Shown here: in pieces, positions 1-9,334 of the stretch
Position numbering within the stretch: position 1 is the first letter of the stretch
How the letters are laid out: each line of letters opens with the position of its first letter
DNA from: an uncultured Alteromonadales bacterium
Lineage (GTDB): Bacteria; Pseudomonadota; Gammaproteobacteria; Pseudomonadales; Cellvibrionaceae
Length of the DNA: 39,740 nt
Direction: 5' to 3'
Assembly (NCBI GenBank): GCA_937864365.1
Contig: CALMJT010000109.1
Coordinates: forward strand, 1-39,740
Notes under the pieces: model-generated
Databases searched by the model: none
Told to the model about the DNA's origin: nothing
Seen by the model: only the letters and a program-made list of their open reading frames with translations
Position numbers and translations under genes: made by a program

Positions 1-1
1 G

Positions 2-406
2 ATAAACGGCGCTCTAGCTGGTTTGGTTGCCATTACTGCGGGTCCAGACACTCCATCTCCTCTAGTTGCTACCATTATTGGTGCTGTTGGTGGTGTGATC
101 GTATTCTTCTCAATCTTGGTTTTAGACAAGTTGAAAATAGACGATCCTGTAGGTGCTATCTCTGTACACGGTGTAGTTGGTCTTTTCGGTCTACTTGTTG
201 TGCCGTTAACTAATGGCGACTCATCTTTCGGCATGCAGATTCTTGGTGCACTTACCATCTTCGTTTGGGTATTCGTAACCAGCTTGGTTGTTTGGTATAT
301 CATCAAATTAATCATGGGTGTTCGCGTAAGCGAAGAAGAAGAGTTTGAAGGTGTTGATATCTCTGAATGTGGTATGGAAGCGTACCCTGAGTTCACTGGA
401 AAATAA
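2..406 (+). CDS. amtB: Ammonium transporter AmtB, 3' part (5' end outside the window)
   Basis: The reading frame is open from base 2 and gives the last ~134 residues of an Amt/Rh-family inner-membrane ammonium channel. Visible family features are the segment NGALAGLVAITAGPD, the block DPVGAISVHGVVG, which carries the second histidine of the pore twin-His pair, at least three hydrophobic membrane spans, and a short acidic cytoplasmic tail (EEEEFEGVDISECGMEAYPE). In Amt proteins this tail contacts the P-II protein GlnK. The gene ends with a strong Rho-independent terminator, and a P-II gene follows 400 bases downstream. This order is the reverse of the usual glnK-amtB, so another glnK may lie upstream outside the window. 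The partial gene cannot show the first pore histidine. Confidence 0.95.
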   Translation: MNGALAGLVAITAGPDTPSPLVATIIGAVGGVIVFFSILVLDKLKIDDPVGAISVHGVVGLFGLLVVPLTNGDSSFGMQILGALTIFVWVFVTSLVVWYIIKLIMGVRVSEEEEFEGVDISECGMEAYPEFTGK

Positions 407-418
407 TTTCCCATTCTG

Positions 419-451
419 CAAAAAAAAGCCCGCTTAATGCGGGCTTTTTTG
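419..451 (+). terminator. Rho-independent terminator after amtB
   Basis: A perfect 6-bp GC stem (GCCCGC, loop TTAAT, GCGGGC) is preceded by a run of A and followed by six T. It sits 22 bases after the amtB stop, so amtB transcription probably ends here and glnK needs its own promoter. The A run on the other side would let it work in both directions. Confidence 0.9.
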
Positions 452-805
452 TTCTAACATCTCAGTGTTTTTAAACACAACTTTAATCTAGATCAGTTAA
501 ATTATTCATCAGTACTATTAGATAGTAGTTGAATAGATCGTAGTTGAATCTGGCTTCTGATTTGAAGCTATTTAAAAGATTGGATTTAGGAATTAACTGG
601 TTGTGGGTCGGTCGTACAGGCAGTCCGTTGTTGCAAGACTGGAAATCGGAGATAATTCTGTAAGCGCACAATCCCCGGTTCTGGAAATCGCGTCATTGTA
701 TGTTAAGGTTTAACAAATAGGCGCATAATATTGTTACCAACGCTTAAACTTCGGACAGTGCGTAAGGCCAAACAAGTAAGAAAAATTACTATAAAGGATA
801 CATAA
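452..805. other. Intergenic region upstream of glnK
   Basis: No convincing gene is present. The decamer CTGGAAATCG occurs twice about 40 bases apart (near 640 and 681). An inverted repeat GTTAA-GGT-TTAAC lies near 702-714, just before the AT-rich CATAATATT that could be a -10 region for glnK. I found no clear sigma-54 (GG-N10-GC) promoter of the kind often seen before nitrogen-regulated P-II genes. The glnK ribosome binding site AAAGGA lies at 793-798. Confidence 0.4.
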
Positions 806-1144
<339 letters not shown>

Positions 1145-1162
1145 CTTCGGTACCTACCTGCT

Positions 1163-1185
1163 GCTTCCCGTAACCTGCGGGAAGC
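1163..1185 (+). terminator. Probable terminator hairpin after glnK
   Basis: Perfect 8-bp inverted repeat GCTTCCCG / CGGGAAGC with a 7-base loop, 18 bases after the glnK stop. The following T tract is weak (TTTATCTACCTTT), so efficiency is uncertain. Confidence 0.55.
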
Positions 1186-1476
1186 TTTATCTACCTTTAC
1201 GTCCTAAAAGATGTCCCTTCTTTTTGCGCATTAAATCGTCTGATATTCAAGATTTTTTCTACTCGCCGTTAATATTCGAAGACTGCTAATATCGCGTCCT
1301 TACTCAGGTTTTTAGATATACATTTTTTAGCTTTTTATTATGCTTTTTATAAATAAAAAAACTAAAAAATATCGATGAAAACTGAGTAAAAATTCCAAAA
1401 GTTGCGCTATAAATACTGTTCTTAATACCAAGCACTCATATTTGTAACCGCTTATTTGTATTTTAAAAGGTGATAT
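1186..1476. other. AT-rich leader upstream of sutA
   Basis: No gene is seen. It contains an AT-only inverted repeat, ATTTTTTAG (1322-1330) and CTAAAAAAT (1362-1370), which could be a weak terminator or an upstream promoter element. The ribosome site AAAAGG lies just before the sutA ATG. Confidence 0.4.
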
Positions 1477-1761
1477 ATGGTCGACGAAGCTGTAGATGAA
1501 TTCGAAGATGATTCTGCGGACATTGAAGCCGGCTCTGATGATGATCTATCTGAGTCTGCATCCGAATCTGAATCAGATAGCGACTCTCATGACATAGATG
1601 TTGATTATAGTTTGACGGCGAAAGAGAAAGAACGCCTAGAACTTCAACAGCAAATTGAAGAATTTCTTTCTCGTGGCGGAAAAATCAATCACATTGAGTC
1701 TAATGTGAGTGGTGATCCTCCACAAAAACCTTCGAGTAATTACGGTAGCCGACCGATATAG
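1477..1761 (+). CDS. sutA: SutA-like acidic RNA polymerase-binding protein
   Basis: 94 residues. The first half is an Asp/Glu/Ser-rich, probably disordered acidic tail. It is followed by a short predicted helix (TAKEKERLELQQQIEEFL) and the conserved end SRGGKINHIESNV...DPPQKPSSNYGSRPI. This layout, and the C-terminal DPPxKPxSxYGSRPI ending as I recall it, match SutA (PA5286) of Pseudomonas aeruginosa. SutA binds RNA polymerase and raises rRNA and housekeeping transcription during slow growth. In P. aeruginosa sutA also sits beside amtB-glnK, so synteny supports the call. The ATG has an AAAAGG site 6 bases upstream. The gene is convergent with DUF484. The assignment rests on remembered family features and was not checked by alignment. 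Confidence 0.75.
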   Translation: MVDEAVDEFEDDSADIEAGSDDDLSESASESESDSDSHDIDVDYSLTAKEKERLELQQQIEEFLSRGGKINHIESNVSGDPPQKPSSNYGSRPI

Positions 1762-1770
1762 TCACTCGTT

Positions 1771-1802
1771 GCCACAGATAGGCATTTTTGCTTATCTGTG
1801 GC
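1771..1802. terminator. Shared hairpin between convergent sutA and DUF484 genes
   Basis: Perfect 10-bp inverted repeat GCCACAGATA / TATCTGTGGC that continues inward (with one G-T pair) to a T-rich 4-base loop. It lies between the two convergent stop codons, so it can serve both strands. There is no clear T run on either side. Confidence 0.55.
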
Positions 1803-1804
1803 GG

Positions 1805-2491
1805 TCAGTTCTCTAGTACTCTTGGCAAGCAACGATTCAGCACTTCGGCAATATAGCTTAAAAACAAAGTGCCCATGCTGGAGCGGTAATAATTGGGGTC
1901 TGAGTTGGCAATGGCGAGCACACCCAACGGGTATCCATTTGATAGCGGTGTTACTGCGCAGGATCCAATTTGAGCGTAGTTCTTTGGGAAGAGCTCCGCA
2001 AGGTCTTCCGGAGAGAATTGCCCACACAGGGTTTTGTTTAGGCGGACAAATCTGGGTAACATTCTTTGCGCACTTTTTAGCGACATTACACGCGCTGGAC
2101 CGATCCGCTCATCTCCCGAGTCTGAAAACACGATTAAGCTGGTGTATTGCACTCGAAAGTCACTATCGAAACTGTAGTGAAGTGCATCAACTAAATCGCC
2201 GAGATCTTCTGCTTCAAGTAAACCTAGAACCAAACGTCGAGTCTTATCAAACAAGATATCGTTATCGCGGGCATTTTCGACAAGATCATTCAGTCGGTGG
2301 CGCAGTTCAACGTTTTTATCTCGCAGTACACTGATTTGTTTTTCAATCAACGAAATTGCCGAACCGCTGTCATGGGGCAAACGTATGGACTGTAACAGCT
2401 GAGAGTGCTCAATAAAAAAATCGGGATTCTGTTTTAAAAACTCAGCAACCGTAGCCGGTTGCAACGTATTTGGGTCTAGATTCTCGCTCAT
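1805..2491 (-). CDS. DUF484 family protein
   Basis: 228 residues from the chosen start MSENLDPNTLQP. A longer frame exists upstream, but this ATG overlaps the dapF stop as ATGA (bases 2488-2491), the usual coupled arrangement. DUF484 proteins have an N-terminal helical segment (PATVAEFLKQNPDFFIEH, then a coiled coil around residues 40-70) and a GAF-like C-terminal half. Their biochemical role is not established. In pseudomonads and enterobacteria the gene lies between dapF and xerC. Here it is the last gene of the minus-strand cluster and no xerC follows. It is cytoplasmic, with no signal peptide. Confidence 0.9.
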   Translation of the reverse strand: MSENLDPNTLQPATVAEFLKQNPDFFIEHSQLLQSIRLPHDSGSAISLIEKQISVLRDKNVELRHRLNDLVENARDNDILFDKTRRLVLGLLEAEDLGDLVDALHYSFDSDFRVQYTSLIVFSDSGDERIGPARVMSLKSAQRMLPRFVRLNKTLCGQFSPEDLAELFPKNYAQIGSCAVTPLSNGYPLGVLAIANSDPNYYRSSMGTLFLSYIAEVLNRCLPRVLEN

Positions 2492-3318
2492 ATTCTTACC
2501 TGGCCATGGTATACGGTAACCGCAGGTCCGGTCATATAAAGAGGGTGGCCTACACCTTGCCACTGAATTTTTAAATCACCGCCTCTTAGGTGTACGGTCA
2601 CATTGTTGTCGAGCTTGCCTTGCACAATGCCGCAAGCAACCGCAGCGCAAGCGCCTGTGCCACAGGCTAAAGTTTCGCCAACACCGCGTTCAAAGACGCG
2701 ATATTTCACTTCGGTTCGTGACATTACTTGAGCAAAGCTAACGTTCACCTTTTCTGGAAAATCCGGGTGGCACTCTAGCTTAGCACCAAGGGTTTGAACC
2801 GGAGCCGTTTCTGTATCATCAATAAATAATACCGCGTGTGGATTGCCCATTGATACCGAACCGATCTCGTATTGCTGATCATCTACGATGATTGGGTAGC
2901 TCGTTAACTGTTCGGGCGCGGCAAATGGGATCTTGTGAGGTGCCAAAATGGGTTCACCCATATTAACCCGCACGGTTTCATCTTTATTAACTTCCAAAAT
3001 CATGACTCCGGTACAAGTCTCTACCGAAATTCTCGATTTGCCGGTGAGTTTTCGCTCGCGAACAAATTTTGCGAAACAGCGAGCGCCGTTACCGCAATTT
3101 TGTACCTCACTGCCGTCAGAGTTGAAGATGCGATATTTAAAATCGATGTCAGGAGTGGTTGGGTGATCAACGACGAGCAGTTGATCGCAGCCAATACCAA
3201 AACGACGATCACACAGTTTTCTAACGTTCTCGGCGGTTAAATTTGGGCGCTGACTGATTGCATCGATCATGACAAAGTCATTACCCAAACCATGCATTTT
3301 AGTAAATCGAATTCTCAT
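2488..3318 (-). CDS. dapF: Diaminopimelate epimerase
   Basis: 276 residues, the normal family length. It converts LL- to meso-diaminopimelate for lysine and peptidoglycan synthesis in the cytoplasm. Both catalytic cysteines are visible: Cys75 in SDGSEVQNCGNGARC and Cys219 in GETLACGTGACAA. The N-terminus MHGLGNDFVMID and the SMGNPHAV motif are also typical. It starts 2 bases after the lysA stop and ends with a 4-base overlap into DUF484, so lysA, dapF and DUF484 are translationally coupled. LysA uses the DapF product directly. Confidence 0.98.
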   Translation of the reverse strand: MRIRFTKMHGLGNDFVMIDAISQRPNLTAENVRKLCDRRFGIGCDQLLVVDHPTTPDIDFKYRIFNSDGSEVQNCGNGARCFAKFVRERKLTGKSRISVETCTGVMILEVNKDETVRVNMGEPILAPHKIPFAAPEQLTSYPIIVDDQQYEIGSVSMGNPHAVLFIDDTETAPVQTLGAKLECHPDFPEKVNVSFAQVMSRTEVKYRVFERGVGETLACGTGACAAVACGIVQGKLDNNVTVHLRGGDLKIQWQGVGHPLYMTGPAVTVYHGQVRI

Positions 3319-3320
3319 GA

Positions 3321-4568
3321 TTAGGCGTTACCAACCAATTCGCCACGAATAAGATCGTCGAAGCTTTCACGCTGGCGAATAACTCGCGATGTGTCACCGT
3401 CAACGAGCAGCTCGCAGGCTCTGGGCCGACTGTTGTAATTTGAACTCATGCTAAAGCAATAAGCGCCAGCACCAAACATTGCCAAATAATCTCCCGCGGC
3501 GATTGCTAGGGTTCTGCCTTTTGCTAAGAAGTCTCCGGTTTCGCAAACCGGGCCAACGATATCCCATATGTCTGGTGTCGCGTTACTGGATTGTACCGGA
3601 CGAATTTCTTGCCACGCTTGGTAAAGCGATGGTCGGATGTTGTCGTTCATCGCAGCATCAACAATAGCGAAGTTCTTCTCGGTGGTAGGTTTTAGGTATT
3701 CTACTTTGGTAACCAAAATACCGGCGTTGGCGACAATAGCTCGACCCGGTTCAAGCATCAGACTTACTTTTAAATCTTTAAGCTTGGCAAGAATTGGCGA
3801 CAGGTAATCTGCAACCGCAGGAGGAGTTTCGTCTTTGTAGGTAACACCCAAACCACCGCCTAAATCGATGTGTTTTAATACAATGCCATGATTTTTTAGC
3901 TGCTCAACCAGTACGAGAATTCGATCGGTCGCGTCTAAAAACGGAGTCGCTTGTGTTAGTTGCGAGCCAATGTGGCAGTCGATACCGACAATCTCAATTC
4001 CAGGAAGCGCCTTTGCTTTTAAATATACGTCGATGGCGCGATTGAACTCGATACCAAATTTATTTTCTTTAAGCCCCGTAGAAATGTAAGGGTGTGTTTT
4101 CGCATCTACGTCGGGATTTACACGCAAAGAGATTTTTGCGGTTTTACCTTCACCGACGGCAACATCACTCAAACGCTCAAGTTCGGCCTCAGATTCGACA
4201 TTAAAGCACGCAACACCGACCTCTAAGGCGCGTTTCATTTCTTGTACCGACTTACCCACACCAGAGAACACGATCTTGGCCGGATCGCCGCCAGCTTTGA
4301 GAACTCTCTCCAGCTCACCCAATGAAACAATATCAAAGCCACTGCCGAGATCGGCCAGAACTTTCAAGATAGAAAGGTTGGAGTTAGCTTTAACGGCGTA
4401 ACAAATCAGTGATGGAAAATCACCCAGTGCGTTTTTAAATTCGTTAAACGCTTGTGTGATAGCCGTTTGGCTGTAGATGTACAAAGGTGTTCCGTAGGCT
4501 TTGGCAAGTTCAGCGACAGATAGGTTGTCTACGAACAGCGCACCGTTATTCTCGGTGAATTGGGTCAT
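3321..4568 (-). CDS. lysA: Diaminopimelate decarboxylase
   Basis: 415 residues. A PLP-dependent fold-III enzyme that decarboxylates meso-diaminopimelate to L-lysine, the last lysine step. The PLP lysine is Lys60 in CYAVKANSN. The HIGSQL, GGGLGV and EPGRAIVANAG phosphate-binding and active-site motifs are present. The substrate-binding cysteine motif GPVCETGDFLA lies near residue 345. The gene is between lptM (52 bases upstream) and dapF (2 bases downstream), a conserved pseudomonad cluster that links lipoprotein, lysine and cell-wall precursor genes. Confidence 0.98.
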   Translation of the reverse strand: MTQFTENNGALFVDNLSVAELAKAYGTPLYIYSQTAITQAFNEFKNALGDFPSLICYAVKANSNLSILKVLADLGSGFDIVSLGELERVLKAGGDPAKIVFSGVGKSVQEMKRALEVGVACFNVESEAELERLSDVAVGEGKTAKISLRVNPDVDAKTHPYISTGLKENKFGIEFNRAIDVYLKAKALPGIEIVGIDCHIGSQLTQATPFLDATDRILVLVEQLKNHGIVLKHIDLGGGLGVTYKDETPPAVADYLSPILAKLKDLKVSLMLEPGRAIVANAGILVTKVEYLKPTTEKNFAIVDAAMNDNIRPSLYQAWQEIRPVQSSNATPDIWDIVGPVCETGDFLAKGRTLAIAAGDYLAMFGAGAYCFSMSSNYNSRPRACELLVDGDTSRVIRQRESFDDLIRGELVGNA

Positions 4569-4620
4569 GATTAATCCGGTAAAGCAAAAAGTTCAGGTCT
4601 AAATAAGTCTGGGCAAAACG

Positions 4621-4794
4621 TTATTTTGAGGTGGTTTTTGGTGTTTCTGGTTTGTCTTCGGGTAAATAAAGCGGGCCGGTTTGGCCACACCCAGACACTA
4701 CAACGCAGTACACCAGCACGGTTGTCGCCAATGCGAGCCGTTTAGCGAACGTTAAACGCATATTTCGAATGCTGGAGAAGAAATTCTTAAACAT
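4621..4794 (-). CDS. lptM: LptM (LppL/YifL-type) small lipoprotein
   Basis: 57 residues from the ATG at 4794. The end of a hydrophobic signal segment runs into a lipobox VVSGC, followed by the family hallmark CGQTGPLYLPEDKPE. LptM is an outer-membrane lipoprotein that helps the LptDE lipopolysaccharide translocon assemble. Two other in-frame starts exist: ATG at 4854, which gives an implausible N-terminus, and ATG at 4761, which gives a shorter signal peptide. No start has a strong Shine-Dalgarno site. I chose 4794 because MFKNFF resembles the start of the enteric homologue. The gene is first in the lptM-lysA-dapF-DUF484 unit. In pseudomonads cyaY lies nearby, but none is visible here. Confidence 0.88.
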   Translation of the reverse strand: MFKNFFSSIRNMRLTFAKRLALATTVLVYCVVVSGCGQTGPLYLPEDKPETPKTTSK

Positions 4795-4972
4795 GTTTTG
4801 ATGACCACAAAAAATAGCCTCAAAGTATATCAAACGCGCGACAAATGCGCACAATTTGGATGCGGGTTAAGCAATCAGATCTTTGGATTATTTATGGTAT
4901 GACCGAACTGAAAGGAAGAAAGAATTGCAGAAGTACTCACTTTCTCTGTAATTTCAGTAGCTTACGATAAGT

Positions 4973-4987
4973 TGTGTTAATAACACA
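4973..4987. promoter_or_regulatory. 15-bp palindrome between lptM and cyaA
   Basis: Perfect inverted repeat TGTGTTA-A-TAACACA between the start of lptM and the end of cyaA, both on the minus strand. It could be an operator for the lptM-lysA-dapF unit or part of a cyaA 3' structure. No T run follows it, so it is not an obvious terminator. Confidence 0.3.
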
Positions 4988-5038
4988 TTTCGGTATTGTG
5001 GCAACTCGGGACTGATCAGCGTTTTTGTGCAATGAAAG

Positions 5039-7888
5039 CTAGCGAACGAGAGTGGAGTTAAGTTTTTGCTCAATATCGTTTTTGACCATCAAATAATGAC
5101 TTAACAGCAAATCGCCACCGTGATTAATTTGCTCGCGACACAGAGAAATATCCACGTCGGATAGGTAGCAAGGATAGTGTTTATCACCTTTACGCTGAGA
5201 CAAAATAAATTGCCGAACCGCGGCCACTTGCTGTTGAAGACTGCCGGAAAACTCAAATTGATCGCAAAACAGGCGATAGTGCAATTGATCTGAACCCAGC
5301 GGTTCGACAATGGCTTTAACTTCAAACTCCGAAAACGTGGGCGCCCGATGGCTCAATTCCATAGGTTCACAACGATCCCATTGATGATTATTTTGCACGA
5401 GCTTATGGAAGTTAATTGGATAATCACAGGCGAAGGGAGTTGCGGCAATATCGGCTCTGCGGTCACTCAACAGAGGTTGTTTGTTCAAAACATTGGTGAT
5501 GAAGTGTCTGATGGAATGCAGCAGGTTATCTAGGTGGCCAAAGGGAAACTGCAATTGCAGCATGCTCTTGTTGTTATCCACAAAGAATACGCGTGCGCGA
5601 TGCAGCGCCAACGGCATCACAAAAACATGAATACCTTCGTTCTGACTGTTTTCGATGACCAGCCTTATAGGTGATGTTGGCAACGTGTGGCGATCAAGAG
5701 CCAATACCGAATTTTTACTTTGAGGTCTTTGCAGGCCAGCGTTAAGTTGGTCGAGACTGTTGAAGGTGTCTACGTGAGGTTTATTGGGGAAAGAGCGCAG
5801 TACATGGTACTTACCACCGGTTTGAAAGACATAACGTAAGCCAACCTCTGGGCCGCGTTGACGCTGGCGGTGCAGTTGCTCCAGTAGGTCTTTTAAAAAT
5901 ACCTTAAGACGGTCGCAAATGGCGTAGTTAAACTCTCCATGCGGGCTTTGTACAAAAACCTCCGGAGCACTTTGTTCAACGGGCTGATTGTAGTGAATCT
6001 GCAAATAGCGTTTTGCCAGTTCTGACACGGCGTTTTGCGTGAAGCTTTGACAAACCACCTCGTTCCAACTGTTCACATACACAAGCTCAATGGTTTGAAC
6101 GATATTAAGATGATCTTTGCCGTAGCTGAAAACATCTTTCGAATCGGCATTGCTGCGCTGATCTTTACTCAGCTCTACCGTATTCGATAGGTTCGCAAAT
6201 ACCAAAAATTGCGTAATCGTAGGAAATGTTAAAAATTGCGTGTGTTTTGGTTTTACCAATGGCAACGGAATACACGCTTTGAGCGCACTCATAAATTGTA
6301 GAATGTGGCTTTGTTGTAAGCTTTTATCGCGAACAATCACCTCAGATTCCGTTGTATAAACCCCGTTTAAATAACACCAGCAAAGCAGCTCGCTAAGGCT
6401 GTGAGTTTGCTTAAGCAAAAAGTTAATGGTGGGTGAGGTGGCCTTGGTTGGTAGACCAAACACTTGCCAAGAATCGACGGTGTCGGCGTGTTCTGTCCGC
6501 TTGAACAGTAAAAAGCGCTCGCTGATGTCAGCGGAAATATCTGGGTTAATTAATTCTATCTTGCCGGCGCGGCGATCAAAGGCAGCATTGAGCTTTCTAC
6601 CCAGAATGCTCATCTCTTCTTGCGTAACAACACTTTCTAAGCCCAGGCGTGCGCTAAAATCGCAAATGTAGCGATAACTGCGGTTGAGCTCCTGCACCAG
6701 ATTTTGCTTTTCAAGATTAGTCTGGTTAGCCTTCCATTTGTTGCGCGCGTCTAAGCGTGCTAACTGCCGGTGTTGCCAACCCCAGCCGTGCACGAGTTCT
6801 TGCAGTAATCGCCATTGCCAACCAAGAGAGGAAGGTTTTTGCGTTAGCGGACAATGCGCTAAAAAATACAAACTACGGCGCACCAACTCTAAGCGTTTGC
6901 GTTCTTTTCTACCTTTTAGATAGTTATCGACACGCTGATAGAGTGCCAAATAAGGATCGAGTCGATTTAAATGCGTCTCACCTTCGTAGACCTTTTCTTT
7001 AAATTCGATCCCCAAACTTTTAATTCGTGGAAATTCGCTCAAATAGACTTCTAACAACAACAGTTTTAGCACCGATTTGTAGGGTGCTTCTATGCCTTTA
7101 AAGAGCTGCCAAATTCCGGCGCCCACAAATTCTTCTACGGGAACGCTGGCAATCGATCCAAAATCGATAACATCGTTTTTATCTACAATACCGGTTCTTA
7201 TCAGGCTTTGACTAAAGTGATCGTAGTGACCTTCAAATTGGGGTGGAACAAACCACCACATGGGCACGCGGCCACCGAGCCAAATGGCGGAACGATAAAA
7301 CTCGTCGAGCAGTAAAAACTGCTGACAACTACCGCTGGATTCATTATCTAAGTCGGCAAGATTGCCGGTTTTAAAGGCGTCGCTCGACATCACAAAGCAG
7401 TGCAGCTCAGCGCCGAAGGCCTCCGCCCAGCGGCTAATGCGATCACCTTTTTGTTGCAGCAGTTTTCTACCGTTGTCATCGAGTTGCGGAGAATGGCAAA
7501 TCCACAAATCGATATCGCTGCGTCCACCATGAATGATGCTGCCTACGCTACCCATCACAAACAAGGCTTGAATTTGCGCATCGTGGCTGGGTTCTTCGAA
7601 CGAAAAATCGTTCGCTAAACGTTTAATAGCGAGCTTGTTACGATTGGTGATCGAAAAACCGTGCAGACCAGATGGCGTGTGAGAGCCTACATACCCAGGC
7701 AAAGCAGGATGATTGTAGTGAAACAGCGCCGCCAACGTGTCGAGAACCACCTGCTGGCGTTCGTTTAATTCCAGACGCGTGCGCGCCAACTTTTCTTCGC
7801 TGATGGCAAGAAAGCGGTTTTTTAGCTCGGTGATACGTTTTGCATCTAAACCGTGCTGAACCTGTGGGTTGGCGATGGGTTGATTCAT
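5039..7888 (-). CDS. cyaA: Class I adenylate cyclase
   Basis: 949 residues; class I enterobacterial-type enzymes are about 850 to 950. It makes cAMP from ATP in the cytoplasm for CRP/Vfr control. The nucleotidyltransferase core lies at about residues 108-135 (GSVGSIIHGGRSDIDLWIC), with the GS pair and the metal-binding Asp125 and Asp127. The rest matches the long class I layout, including a helical central part and a C-terminal regulatory half. It lies 49 bases after argH on the same strand and may be co-transcribed with it. The linkage argH-cyaA-lptM-lysA is as in Pseudomonas, without the divergent cyaY normally found there. Confidence 0.95.
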   Translation of the reverse strand: MNQPIANPQVQHGLDAKRITELKNRFLAISEEKLARTRLELNERQQVVLDTLAALFHYNHPALPGYVGSHTPSGLHGFSITNRNKLAIKRLANDFSFEEPSHDAQIQALFVMGSVGSIIHGGRSDIDLWICHSPQLDDNGRKLLQQKGDRISRWAEAFGAELHCFVMSSDAFKTGNLADLDNESSGSCQQFLLLDEFYRSAIWLGGRVPMWWFVPPQFEGHYDHFSQSLIRTGIVDKNDVIDFGSIASVPVEEFVGAGIWQLFKGIEAPYKSVLKLLLLEVYLSEFPRIKSLGIEFKEKVYEGETHLNRLDPYLALYQRVDNYLKGRKERKRLELVRRSLYFLAHCPLTQKPSSLGWQWRLLQELVHGWGWQHRQLARLDARNKWKANQTNLEKQNLVQELNRSYRYICDFSARLGLESVVTQEEMSILGRKLNAAFDRRAGKIELINPDISADISERFLLFKRTEHADTVDSWQVFGLPTKATSPTINFLLKQTHSLSELLCWCYLNGVYTTESEVIVRDKSLQQSHILQFMSALKACIPLPLVKPKHTQFLTFPTITQFLVFANLSNTVELSKDQRSNADSKDVFSYGKDHLNIVQTIELVYVNSWNEVVCQSFTQNAVSELAKRYLQIHYNQPVEQSAPEVFVQSPHGEFNYAICDRLKVFLKDLLEQLHRQRQRGPEVGLRYVFQTGGKYHVLRSFPNKPHVDTFNSLDQLNAGLQRPQSKNSVLALDRHTLPTSPIRLVIENSQNEGIHVFVMPLALHRARVFFVDNNKSMLQLQFPFGHLDNLLHSIRHFITNVLNKQPLLSDRRADIAATPFACDYPINFHKLVQNNHQWDRCEPMELSHRAPTFSEFEVKAIVEPLGSDQLHYRLFCDQFEFSGSLQQQVAAVRQFILSQRKGDKHYPCYLSDVDISLCREQINHGGDLLLSHYLMVKNDIEQKLNSTLVR

Positions 7889-7936
7889 AAGTGTGAATCT
7901 GTTTTGTGCACGCGTGCGATTTATGGAAAGCGCCTT

Positions 7937-9334
7937 TTACCAAGGGCTCATTTCGGTTCTAGCTCTGGCAATAGCTTGGCGAACCTGGTTGGGTGCGGTG
8001 CCGCCAAAATGATCGCGCGCGGCGACCGAGCCCTCTAAGGTCAGAACTTCGAATACATCTTCACCAATAATATCTGAGAATTGTTGTAGCTGTTCGAGCT
8101 CCAGTTCGTATAAATCTAAATTCTTTTCAAGCGCAAAGGCAACCGATCGGCCAACAACTTCATGCGCATCTCTAAATGGCAAACCTTTACGAACCAAATA
8201 ATCGGCAAGGTCGGTAGCAGTGGCGTAGCCACGTTTGGCCGATTCGTACATAGAGTCTTTTTTCGCTTCAATGGCCGGAATCATATCGGCAAAGGCACGT
8301 AAACAGTCTTTCACCGTATCAACAGCGTCGAAAACTGGTTCTTTGTCTTCTTGGTTGTCTTTGTTGTAGGCCAAGGGTTGAGATTTCATCAACGTTAAAA
8401 GTGCAATCAAATGACCGTGAATACGACCAGTTTTGCCGCGAACAAGCTCGGGTACGTCGGGGTTTTTCTTCTGCGGCATAATGGATGAGCCGGTACAGAA
8501 GCGGTCGGGTAAATTGATAAAATTGAATTGTGCCGACGTCCAAAGAATCAATTCTTCAGAGGCGCGTGATAGGTGCGTGAACAAAATGCTCGCAAACGCG
8601 CAGAATTCGATGGCGAAATCGCGATCCGATACGGAATCTAACGAGTTTTCGGTCGGTTTGCTAAAGCCTAACAGTTCAGCAGTATAAGCGCGATCAATGG
8701 GATAACTGGTTCCTGCTAAGGCCGCGGCGCCAAGTGGCGATTGATTAAGTCGCTTACGGCAGTCTGCCAAACGATCGGCGTCGCGTTTGAGCATTTCAAA
8801 CCACGCTAACAGATGATGACCAAAGGTCACAGGCTGCGCGGTTTGTAGATGTGTAAAGCCTGGCATAATGGTCTCGGCTTCACGCTCGGCCAAGTCTAAA
8901 AGGCCGGTCTGTAGGCGCTTTAGTTCTTCGTTAATCAAATCAATTTCAGCGCGCAGGTATAAGCGAATATCGGTTGCGACCTGATCATTACGAGAGCGGC
9001 CAGTATGTAACTTCTTACCCGTAATCCCAATCAACTGAGTTAAACGCGCTTCAATGTTCATGTGCACGTCTTCAAGCTCAACACTCCATTGGAAAGTGCC
9101 GTTGGTAATTTCCTCTTCTACCTGACGCAAGCCTGTAATAATTTGGTCGCGTTCCTCATTGGTGAGAACTCCAACCTTAGCGAGCATGGTCGCGTGGGCG
9201 ATGGAACCTTCGATGTCTTGTTTGTACATGCGTTGGTCAAAATCCACAGAAGCGGTAAAGCGTTGTACAAAAGCGTCGGTAGGTTCGCTGAAGCGTCCGC
9301 CCCATTGTTGATTGGTCGATGAGTCTGAAGACAT
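7937..9334 (-). CDS. argH: Argininosuccinate lyase
   Basis: 465 residues. It cleaves argininosuccinate to arginine and fumarate, the last arginine step. The fumarase/aspartase superfamily signature [12 protein letters not shown] is at residues 282-293, with the catalytic serine in the SS pair. The conserved blocks [20 protein letters not shown] and the His161 region ([10 protein letters not shown]) are present. The N-terminus [20 protein letters not shown] is family-typical. It is divergent from algZ, the conserved pseudomonad arrangement argH | algZ-algR-hemCD. Confidence 0.98.
   Translation of the reverse strand: MSSDSSTNQQWGGRFSEPTDAFVQRFTASVDFDQRMYKQDIEGSIAHATMLAKVGVLTNEERDQIITGLRQVEEEITNGTFQWSVELEDVHMNIEARLTQLIGITGKKLHTGRSRNDQVATDIRLYLRAEIDLINEELKRLQTGLLDLAEREAETIMPGFTHLQTAQPVTFGHHLLAWFEMLKRDADRLADCRKRLNQSPLGAAALAGTSYPIDRAYTAELLGFSKPTENSLDSVSDRDFAIEFCAFASILFTHLSRASEELILWTSAQFNFINLPDRFCTGSSIMPQKKNPDVPELVRGKTGRIHGHLIALLTLMKSQPLAYNKDNQEDKEPVFDAVDTVKDCLRAFADMIPAIEAKKDSMYESAKRGYATATDLADYLVRKGLPFRDAHEVVGRSVAFALEKNLDLYELELEQLQQFSDIIGEDVFEVLTLEGSVAARDHFGGTAPNQVRQAIARARTEMSPW

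Noticed and set aside
419-451. Small RNA or riboswitch in front of glnK
   Set aside because: The structure is a plain Rho-independent terminator directly after amtB; no conserved riboswitch core was seen.
483-671. 62-codon minus-strand frame between amtB and glnK
   Set aside because: Composition is not protein-like and there is no ribosome site; the frame is short enough to be chance.
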